Below, piece after piece: positions 1-10,200 of a stretch of 64,000 bases of DNA (its first letter is position 1; every line of letters begins with the position of its first letter). The DNA is from Sceloporus undulatus. Its lineage: Eukaryota > Chordata > Lepidosauria > Squamata > Phrynosomatidae. The translations under genes were made by a program, and so were the position numbers. The notes beneath the pieces were generated by a model, which worked only from the letters and a program-made list of their open reading frames with translations, was not told where the DNA came from and searched no databases. Where the stretch lies: positions 114,889,295 to 114,953,294 of the forward strand of contig NC_056527.1 in the NCBI RefSeq assembly GCF_019175285.1, given 5' to 3'.

Positions 1-299
1 TTATTATTATTGTTATTGTTATTATTATTTATTTTCTTACCTGCCTCTCCCAATGAATCGAGTTGGGAAACAAAAACAAATCCACAACGAACAACACACA
101 TTCGTTAAAACCTGCAACAGTTTTAAAAGTACTTTGTAACTTTGTAATTCTCATAAAAATTATTATTATTATTGTTGTTGTTGTTTTAAAAAATCAAAAC
201 CTTCCAGCAGCTAGTACCTCTATTTTTTATTTTGTTTTTAAACTTTAATGTTTAATGATGATTGTATTGTAATGAAGAGATGAGGGACAGAACTTTTTA

Positions 300-460
300 G
301 CTTGTATACGTTGCGTATTGTTTAGATATTTCATTTATTTATTTGCTTACGGAATAAATTGTTATTGTATTTTGTGTATTTGTTTATGTAGTTTTGTAAA
401 CCGCCTTGATCTTTTGGAAAGGCGGTATATAAATAAAATTTATTATTATTGTTATTTATT
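300..460 (+). repeat. L2-like LINE 3' tail
   Basis: The AAACCGCCTTGA...AAAGGCGGTATATAAATAAA hairpin end followed by a TTATTATT tail is characteristic of LINE2-type 3' termini in lizards. 5'-truncated. TTA microsatellites lie at 1-30 and about 158-180. Confidence 0.6.
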
Positions 461-474
461 AGACAGAGGGCCAG

Positions 475-658
475 GGATGCATCCACATTGGATAAATAAA
501 ACGGTTTGGCGCCACTTTAACTCTTTCTGGCTCAAGGCTATGGAATTCTGGGAGTTGGGGCCCACAACAAACTCCAACTCCCAGAATTCCATAGCCTTGA
601 GCCAGAAAAGAGTTAAAGCGGTATCAAACTGGATTAATTCTGCAGTGTAGACGCAGCC
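475..658. mobile_element. Palindromic MITE, family P
   Basis: Two inverted arms (GGCTATGGAATTCTGGGAGT and its complement) meet at about 560-575. The ends resemble TGCAGTGTAGACGCAGCC. Same family as the copies at 1325, 1701, 1911, 2103, 20122 and 32755. Family name not recalled. Confidence 0.75.
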
Positions 659-734
659 AGGCTGGTGACCTATGAATTCAGGTCTTTTCCAATGCTTTTT
701 ATGAATACAAGAGGCTACAGAATGCAAGAAGGCT

Positions 735-1179
735 CCTGATTGGCCCGGATGCTCCCCGCTTGACCAGTTGGCAGCTCTGATTGGTTGTTAGGTTGTTAGG
801 GGAAGGTGGAGGCCCTAGCAACATTCCTCCCTCTGTCTTTTTAATACACTGGTTCTGATTGGCCGTTAATTCCGGCCGGTGATTCAAGCGCGTACTCTCA
901 TTGGTCTGAAGCTGGTTGAAGTAAGCGGGCTTTTAGATGCGATTGGTTGTTGTGCGAGTCAGTTGCCAAAAGGCGGAAGCGAACGAGGAAGATTTAAAGC
1001 CCAGCCTCGGCGATGCCTGATTGGCTGAAGCGGCTAGAGCGAGACCAATTCTTTCAGGGATTGGTCCGAAGTGAGGCGGAAGTGTGTCCCTGATTGGTCA
1101 GCTCTCGTAGGGGAGGCGGGGCTTTCTTTCCAGATGTGGAGGCGCTTCCCGCGTGAGAGCAGTAGAGGCAGCGTTAGTC
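735..1179 (+). promoter_or_regulatory. NGDN: NGDN promoter with CCAAT-box array
   Basis: This is a TATA-less, CpG-containing promoter. Inverted CCAAT boxes (ATTGG) start at 739, 780, 858, 900, 942, 1020, 1060 and 1093, and one forward CCAAT lies at 1045-1049. A GC box GAGGCGGGGC is at 1113-1122, and GGCGGAAG (ETS-like) occurs at about 972 and 1074. NF-Y, SP1 and ETS inputs are typical of housekeeping ribosome-biogenesis genes. The transcription start is probably between about 1125 and 1170 (inference). The promoter may be bidirectional, but no divergent gene is visible in the left 700 bases. Confidence 0.75.
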
Positions 1180-1224
1180 ATGGCGGAGGCTGAGGGGCTT
1201 TTGGTGGGTTCTCCGGAGTTGGAG
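1180..1224 (+). CDS. NGDN: NGDN coding exon 1
   Basis: Codes MAEAEGLLVGSPELE. The donor is GAG|GTGAGA and the exon ends in phase 0. The 5' UTR lies immediately upstream; no TATA box is visible. Confidence 0.93.
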
Positions 1225-4200
1225 GTGAGAAAGGCGGAGCCAATGGTGCTCCTGAGCATGTGCAGAGTGCACTCCTGTGCCCTTTGAATCTGGCCCTGGA
1301 AATGGTATTACAGGGGACTTCAAGGGTGCGTCTACACGGCAGAAATAACCCAGTTTGACACCGCTTTAACTGCCCTGGCTCCATGCTATGGAATTCTGGG
1401 ATTTGTAGTTCTGTGAGAGATCTGGCCACCTCTGTCAGGGAATTACGGTGCTACAGTAAACTACAAATCCCAGGATTCCATAGTATTGAGCCAGGGCAGT
1501 CAAAGCGGCATCAAACTGAATTAATTCTTCACTGTGGCAGGGCGCCTATAAGACACTGGATCCCAGCCTTTGGTCCCCCGTTTGTTTTGGACTTCAGTTC
1601 CCAGAAGCCTCAGCCAACTTGGCCAGTAGTCGGGAATTAAGGGAACTGAAGCCCAAAACATCTGCAGGGCCAAGGGTTGAGAAGCACTGCGAGTATCAGG
1701 GGTACATCTGCACTGTAGAAATAATGCAGTTTGTCACCGCTTTAGCTGCCCTGGCTCAATACTATGGAATCCTGGGATTTGTAGTTTTGCGGTTGCTCTA
1801 GCCTTCTCTGTCAGAGAGCCCCAGAAATCCCAGGATCTCTTGGGACAGAGTCACACACTTAAAGCGGTGCCAAACTGCATTAATTCTTCACTGTGGCAGC
1901 AGCCTATCGGAGTCTGTCTGCACAGTCGAAATAGTGCAGTTTTGGCATCACCTCAATTGCTCCATCCTGAGGAATGCTGGCGTTTGTAGTTTAGATCTTG
2001 CAGAACTACAAATCCTGGGATTCCATAGGATGGAGACAGGGCAATTAAAGTGGGCTCAAACTGCATTATTTCAACAGTGTAGACGTATCCGTAAAAGTTA
2101 CTCCCACACTGAAGAATTAATGCAGTTTGGCACTGCCATGGCTCCATCCTGTGGAATTCTGGGATCTGTAGTTTGTAGTTGTCTCACCAAATCACAAATC
2201 CCAGAATTCCAGAGCATGGGGCCATGGCAGTTAAAGTAGTCTCAAACTGCACTATTTCTCAATGCAGATTAGACCTACTTCTGTGCTTTTAAATCAGAGT
2301 TTGAAATGCTTTTATTTCTATATGATCTTTGTGTGTGTGTTTTAGTTCCACCGTAATTCCACTTTCATTGCTGTGGTTCCACTCTGGAATCTTGGGATTA
2401 TTATTATTATTATTATTAACCTTTATTTATAAAGCACTGTAAATTTACACAGCGCTGTACATATAATCTTTTAGTTAGACGGTTCCCTGCCCTCAGGCTT
2501 ACAATCTAAGAAGGAATGTGTAGTTTTCTGTAGCACTGGAGCACTCTGACAGAGAAGAAGACTAAATGCCTCACAAAAACTACAAATCCTAAAACCCATC
2601 CCATGGGGCTGCTGCAGCCAAAGTGGAGTCAAACTAAAAGCTAAAGCGGATGTTGTTTCATTTTAAAGTCTTTTATACAGTGTTATCTTTTAAAAATGTA
2701 TGTTATTCTTTTAATAACTATCAATTTTAACATTGTAGTAATTGATTGTGAAGCCGCTCTGAGTCCTAGTTCGGGGAAAAGAGAGGGATACAAATAAATA
2801 TCATCATCATCATCTGCATTATTTCTTCAGTGTAGATGCAGCCCAAGAAGGTTTTGCTTAAAGCAGAAAAAAGTGCAGAGCAGCCTCTTGAGGGAAGGAA
2901 TCTCACAACTAGCGCATGTACAGTAGGAAAAATCCTCCTTTAGCATCCCAACAGGACATAGTTCATGCAGAGTAAGGCCTCAGGTTGTGAATGTAGACGC
3001 TGGACACAATCTTGTGAGAGGAAGTAGTCTTTCTGATGTGAGAGCCAGCATGGTGGTTTCAGCATTGGACTAGAACACTGGGTTCGAATCCTTGCTCACA
3101 CTGGGTCGCCTTGGGCAAGTCACACACTCCCAGCTTCAGAAGAAAGCAAGGGCAAGCCTCCGCTGAACAAATTCTTCCCAGAAAAGCCTGTGAGATGTTC
3201 ACCTAAGGCTGCCATAAGTCAGAAATGATTTCAAGGCACAAATTGTTATCCAGATAATATTGGCCAGTTTTATCACAGGTAAGCTTCCCAATATAGTGCC
3301 CACTGTTTGCGGCTGAGGATGATGTCGATTGTGGTCCCAACACTTAAGGAAGATGCTATATTGAGGAGGTTCAGAACTTTATGGATAACACTAAGAATAG
3401 AAACAGTTGTGCCCGGAAATGAAGTGGGAGCTCGTATGGAAGAAACTGAATTGGATCAATATGCTCCGAAAAGTGGGTTCCACAGATTGTTTTGGCTGCT
3501 GCATTTTGCAGTAGGTGAAGTTTCTGAAACAATGTGTGGTAGTCTAAGAGTGTATGGCATGGACTGGATCTGTTCAGTGTTTATTCTGCTTTGACCCATA
3601 AGAGACTTGGGTACAGAAATATACATTTCCCATCCCTGTTTTCTTTTGTACTGCAGGAGACAGTGGAAGCAGACTTGCCTGTAGCACTAAGCCTGTTGAA
3701 GTCTCTCCAAGAGCAGGTAAGAGAAGCACTCACCTGTGCTTTATCCCCCAGTCCATTCTCCATTTTGTAACTGGTAGATCTCTTCTCCAGTCCTTTTTTA
3801 AGAGCATCCTTTTTTCCCTCCTTCTAATATAGGTTGTTGCGGTGACCCATCATGTCCAATGTCTGGCACAGAAAGTGCGGGCAGGGGCCTACCCTACAGA
3901 GAAGGTAAGTTGATGGGGAGGAAACAGGCAAGTTTAAATGTTGTTAGATTATGTTTTTTAACTTTTGTAGGTTTTTAATCTTAATTTGATACTGTTTTAA
4001 CTAGGTATAGTTTCATTGTTTTTAAAGTGTTTTTATCTTGTGAGCCGCCTTGGCTCTCTTTTTGGGAGAAAGGTGGCATAAAATTAAATAAAATACATTT
4101 GAAACAGTTTGGTCTTTTAGAGTATGTCTATAATATGCAGTTATGGCATTTTGATATCACTGCCATACCTCCATCCTGGGGAATCCTGGGATTAGTACTG

Positions 4201-7200
4201 TGGTGGGGAAAGAGAATTTTCTGCTACATTTTAGGGAAGTGAACTGGATTACTGGATTACTTTGCTGTGACCAAACTCCTCTCCAGGTTGAACCCACAGT
4301 TCCAACCTCTGGGCTCTTATCATTCACCTTGCCTTTTTAACCCTTCAGATCCTTGCCTTGGGCTTGTGTTTCCAATACTGGATAAGTGGATGTGCTGATC
4401 AGTGGATTCGTTGTTGTAAATCATGTCCTTGCTAATTAAAATAACACTTGTCCCTGAACTCCATTCATGATCTCAGCTCCCAAAAGGCCTACTTGGATCT
4501 CCTCTATCTCTCTTTAACAGACAAACATCTGTTTTTTGTATTTCTCCCCCATAGTGCCTCACTCCCCCAGCATTCATGAGCTGTGATTAGCTGGCTCTAT
4601 CCAAGCCTGCCCATCTTCTTGCTTCATGCTTGCCAAATTGAAATCCTAGGATTCTCTAGAATGGAGCCATGGCAGATAAAGGGATGTCAAACAGCTATAC
4701 CTATATGATATACAGTCATCCCTCCATATTTGCGGCTTTGATATTTGCGGATTTGATTATTCACAGATTTCATTAATATGTTCTCTCGAGGAATGTCTAG
4801 GTCCTTCAGTGCAACTCTGTGGTCAACTTCAACTAAACATTGCACTGAAAGACCATTTGTAGCTACTCTAGTGCCATTCTATGGTCAGTGTATGTTGGAC
4901 ATTGACCACAGAGTTGCACTGGAGGACCAGGGGTTCCTAGAGAGGTGTCCTCTCAGGTAAAAACAGTGTTTTTGTTATTTGCGGTTTTTCCATATTCATG
5001 GGGGTCTTGTTCCCCTAACCCTAGCGAATATGGAGGGACAACTGTAGATACACTCTCAGCAAGTACCTGTTCTGTACCGTTGTATCAATGTAATGGCATT
5101 TCAATTGTCATGGCCCCACCATATAGAATCTTGTTGTTGTTTTTTAGTTTGGCACGAGCCATAGAATTCTCTGTAGAAACAAGAGTATTGAGGTTTGCTC
5201 TAAGATTAACCCAAGAGATGCTTTTTCTTCTATAAAGTCTGTCCCCACACCTTGCACTTCTTCCTGCAAGTACATCTTTATTGCTCCTTTAGACTTATCT
5301 TCTCTTTCTGTGTCCTCTGCCAAGAACACCTAATTGCCAACTGCCTTCTTAACCAGACTCATGTTCCTTCTGCACTTTACCCAGTGCAGATCCTGACCTT
5401 CTTGACTCTCTTCCCATGATGCAGATCTTGTTCCTGTGTCACTGAGTACAGTGGGAGTGCTGTGCAGAGACAAATCCCAGCATTTAGTCACTTTAGAGCT
5501 TGAAAATGTCCTCTTTTTGGATGGTGATTCCCTATGCCTTTTAGGGTCCCAAACAGACAGGCCAAAATAAAGCTGCTTCGGGTCACTTTGGAGGTATGCT
5601 ATTTAAATGGTGCATGCATCCAGAGAGGCCAGAAATCATGCCAAAGCCATGCTCCAATCCTATGGACTGGAGTGCAACTTTGGCACAGCTTCTGGCCTCT
5701 TAAGATACGTGTACCATTTAAACAGCATACCTCCAAAGAGACCCGAAGCAGCTTTATTTTGGCCTGTCTTTTGGGGCCCTTAGTCACCACACCACATCCT
5801 GTTGCCGGTGTGTGGATGTGGGGGGGGGGGGGGTCTGGCAGCTTTTCCAAAAAGTAATTTTTCTAGCTCTGAGGTCATGTCAGCTCTTTTCTTTCTAGCT
5901 ACTTTTGGATCCCCTGGTGTTTGTTCATCTGTTTCTCTATTAATTATTCTTGTGCATGTTGTGCATTGCACAGCTCGGTTTTCCTTTTATTTATTTTTTT
6001 GGTTTTGTCATTTTTTTTCCAAGCATACAGGCCTCAACCTTCCTTTCCCCACACACAGGGCCTCAGTTTCATGGAAGTGAAGGACCAGCTGCTGCTTCTC
6101 TACCTTCAAGATCTCTCTCACCTCATCCTGGAGAAAACGTCTGGACGCTCTGTGGCTGACCACCCTGCATTGCTGCGCTTAGTGGAAACCCGAACGGTGT
6201 GGATTTGTTCACGAGTGTCTCAAATGCAGAGGTTTTGCAGTAGGATAGAGTAGGAGCAGGAAAAGGGAAATGACCCTGCCCAGAATTACAGGACCTGTAG
6301 ATCAGTGGGAATGTGTGTTTAACCTTTCCATAGGTCCCACCATTAATCTCGAGCATCTAAAAATAGAATACTGAAGGAGCTGGGTGTAGCATGCCAGTCT
6401 GAAGCTTGTCTTCCTTTCTGTCTTTTGATAGGTGTTGGAAAAGATACGCCCCATTGACCAGAAGCTGAAATATCAGGTGGACAAACTGGTGAAGGCAGCT
6501 GTGACAGGGGCTTTGGGTGAGTCATGTGGACAGTCTTAAATTTCAAATGGCAGAAAGGGTGCAATTTGGGGTATTAAGAAGGTGTAATCCTAAACTCCCC
6601 TCCTGGGGTGATGTTCTCTTTCCAGGTGAAAATGACCCACTGAGGTTCAAGCCGAATCCTAACAACCTGGTCAGCAAGGTATGGAAGAAATGGGTGACAG
6701 GATCTCTTTGAGTCAGGGTGGGCAGGTGATTTTGCAAGGGAATATTGTGATGCCAGCTTGTCCTGACCTCGCAGTGGGGATGATGGGAGGTGTAGTCATA
6801 GGAATCATGCAGCTCTCCAGAAGTTGATAGACTGCAGCTCCCAACATTGTGCTGGCTTTATTTGCTGGGAGTTGCAGTTCAGCAACATCTGGAAACCTGC
6901 ATTATTCCCGCCCTAAAAAAATTTGACAACTAGCCCCACTAGCCTACCTTTTGCTCATTGTCAAATTGGTGCCATGATTCTCAGACTTTCCAGGTACAGT
7001 TCTCTGAGAGGCCAAGATCAAATTCTTTGGCTACTCCAAATAGAAAGTTTATTTATTGTGGTTCCTGTGTGTCTTGTCTCAGCCATTCTCCTGCAATTTC
7101 CTGTGTTTTGGCTCATTTCTTCTCCCAGAGAAAAAGAAACTTGTTGTTCCTATTCATCCCTGCCTACCACTCAATACCAGCACTCATTCCCCAGGCTTCA

Positions 7201-10200
7201 TCCTGCTCTTGAGCCCTCCAGATTTTTGGAGAAAGGGAATATAAACATAAGAAGATTAAACATGCATGATTAGGCTCTTCACTACATTGCTTCAACACTT
7301 TTAAGGTTGAGCCCTGGTAAATGTGGACTCAATCCACATTTCATAACTGCCAGCATTATGTAAAAGTAAACATGATGAGAATGTAAGAACTCATTTACTT
7401 TGGATAGTGGGAGCAAATAAATGAGGATTGCCAGAAATTATGATGCTAGATTTCGGTGATGTGGAAAATCTCATGAATTTAGCCGAAGTACGTGGCATGT
7501 TTTGGAGTGAAACACTGCTTTTTTGTGGGTGCAAAGACTTTTGAAAAGTTCACTATAGGACTTTCCTACACTCTCATGATTAAAAAAAACACCAACAACC
7601 TTTCTTGAGTAGGCCAACACAGAGAACTATTTTTCTGATATTTTGACCACAGGTTAGCAGGAAAGTCCTACCCATCTGGCACTGAGTTTCTTAAATGTTT
7701 TAGCATGTAGTGGAGGGCTTCCCTCTGAAATGCCTCCTCTGTTGATAGATTAAAAATAAATTCATTTCTTTCAGCACCGCGTTCTCTTCAGTAATAGTGA
7801 AGAAGTAGAATTCAAATGCAAAACAGTGTTTTTACTGCTGTCAGATAACTGTTGACCTTGTCTTGACTTGAACAAACTGGGTTACTTACTGGAAGAAATA
7901 CTTGGAAACTCTTAACGCTTTCCCCGTCTTCTCCTTATTCACAGCTCAGCGACTCGGAGGAGGAAGATGGAAATGCTGCAGATGGCACAAAGAGTTCTGA
8001 GAAGGGGGTATCGAAAGGAGGGAGCAAGAAATACATCCCACCTCGCCTGGTGCCTGTACATTACAGTATGCAAAATACTTATATTATGAGTTAGGGGTTG
8101 ACTGGTATTGAAGATGGAAGTTGTGTTGAGGGTGGGAGCTGTTTTAAAAAGCATTTCTATGATCAACTGGATTGTTTCAGCCCACTTCCAGGACTGGCTG
8201 AAACTTAACTTTGGGAAAGGGCTGCTTTGGGTGCTGATACAATGTCCTGCCTTGATGCTTTCTTTTTCCAGATGAAACAGAGGTGGAGAGAGAAAAGAAG
8301 ATGCTGGAACAGGCCAAGAAGAGAGCGCTCAGCAGTTCTATCATCCGGGAGCTGAAAGAGCAGTATTCGGATGCTCCCGAGGAGGTCCGTGAGGGACGTT
8401 ATGCTCACTCTACCAAGCAAAGCAGAGAGGATGAACACCGGTTAGTATGTGCGTGTGTAGTCCTGGGGATGAGAAGGAGAAGAGTTGAGTATCTTGGTAA
8501 GCAAGGGGAGGCTGGGAATGGAGTGAAGAGAAAGTCTGGGAGTCCCTTCACACTACACCAACTAAAGTGCTGTGATTCCACTTTAATTCCTATGGTTCCC
8601 TCCCAAGGAAACCTGGGAGTGAAGGGTGTTTAGAATTCTCAGCCAGATAACTGCAGTGCCTCCCCAGTCTACAAACCATAGGCTTCCATAGGATTTTACC
8701 ACAGTGGCTAAAGTGGAATGATAGTGATAAATGTGTAGTGTGAAAGGGCCCTAATTTCTAGGTCAAAAGCTTGTAAAGGGGCTTACTGACAAGATGGGGA
8801 ATGTATGACCTACCAGATGTTCGACTACAGTTCCCATCAGTCATCACCATTTACTGTGCTGACTAGGGCTGATGTGAGTTGTTGCCTTAACATCTGGAGG
8901 CATAAACAGTTTCCACTTTGATTTCCTGGAACCTGCTTAAGTTCTCTTCATTTGAATAAGTAGTTGGGGAGGAGACCAGTCTTTTTATCTAAGGCCTGGA
9001 ACAGATGGGCTTTTGCAGCGGCCACGTCACATGCGAGGGTTGCCTGGTGGGCAGAGCACCCACACACCAAGCAACCCTCACATGAGACCAGGGCGCAGCA
9101 GCTGCACCACTTCCAGACGGGGCGGTGCAGCTGCAACATCACCGCTCCGGCTCTGATGCTTTGCGGTGTTGCAATGGTGCCGCAAAAAGGGGCCACGTCC
9201 GGGTACTCCTTTTTTGCTTCGCAGCAGCACCACACAGTTTGGTTGCTGCGGCACTCCTGCAGATCAAAGAGAGGCTCTGGGGAGGCGCCTCTTTTTGCCG
9301 CTCTACTGTGCCTAAGACTCTTCCTTTTCTCTAGAGCCTAAGATTAAGGCCAATTGAAGCCTCAGAGTCAATGTACTTCTTTGTACTTGTTGCTGTGGGA
9401 GGAAGAGTTGAGAAGAAGAAAGAGCTGTTGCCTCAAGAAACCAACTAGCGGAGTAGGGAAGTATTTGGCTAGTGTCAAGCATATGCCAGTTGTGTAGGTA
9501 ACAATTTTTTTCTATCATGGCTTCCTTATGTAGGACGAAGTATGAAGAGAGTATGATGGTACGTCTTAATATGACCCGAAAAGAGAAGGCCCGCCGGAGG
9601 CGAGAGGGGGCCCTGAGTTCCCAGCTGAGCTCACTTACCTACTTTGGAGACATCAGTGCATTGACTGGATCAGCAGCTCCGTTGGGAGAGGTAGGTATGT
9701 TAGGTTTCAGTCAGCAGGGAAGGCAGTTTGATTGAGGATGAGTGGCTTGAGTGATGAGGATGTCCATTAATCTGATTGTACACATGTAGTCTTCGTTCAA
9801 CAGAAAGCAAGAAATGAGAATGTAAGCTATACTGACATTTGTGTAGAGTCCAGAGACCTGTTTTTTTGTCCCAGGAGCCCGCTAAAAATGAAAAAACAAA
9901 AAACAAAACTAGAAGTGACCAGAAGTCTACTTCTGGTTTTGAAAACAGACATTTTTTCATGATAAACAATGCAGGGGGATTCGGTCACCAGGTTAGTGAG
10001 TGAATTGCCACTCCTGGAGACTTCTTTGCCACCAGAAAAAGTGTGGTGTAGGTGTCTGAAGTGGTGAAGGGCCACAAAATTCTTTTGGGGGGCTACATAC
10101 AACCATAGCCCACCTTTGACGGAAGTAAGTCACACTGTCTGTATTGGGGCTGGAGCTACAAAACTTGCTCATGAGTTGTTTAGAGTCACTATTGAACCAC

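Larger units (their letters stand above)
1225..3656 (+). other. NGDN: NGDN intron 1, filled with transposons
   Basis: The intron holds four palindromic MITEs in a row (about 1325-2276) with a second MITE family between them, a further MITE with a nested insertion, an L2-like tail and a Sauria SINE, described separately. The stretch 3250-3656 shows no clear gene or repeat. Confidence 0.8.
3905..6058 (+). other. NGDN: NGDN intron 3
   Basis: Contains an L2-like tail, partial palindromic MITEs near 4120-4260 and 4630-4700, a Tigger-like MITE (4713-5044), a large palindromic MITE (5544-5780), and a G run at 5819-5832. The remainder shows nothing coding. Confidence 0.7.

Noticed and set aside
3042-3243. 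tRNA gene from the B-box-like GGGTTCGAATCC
   Set aside because: It belongs to the tRNA-derived head of a Sauria SINE; a full cloverleaf is not kept.
5819-5832. G run as a quadruplex
   Set aside because: A single homopolymer beside a MITE; no separated G tracts to define a regulated quadruplex.
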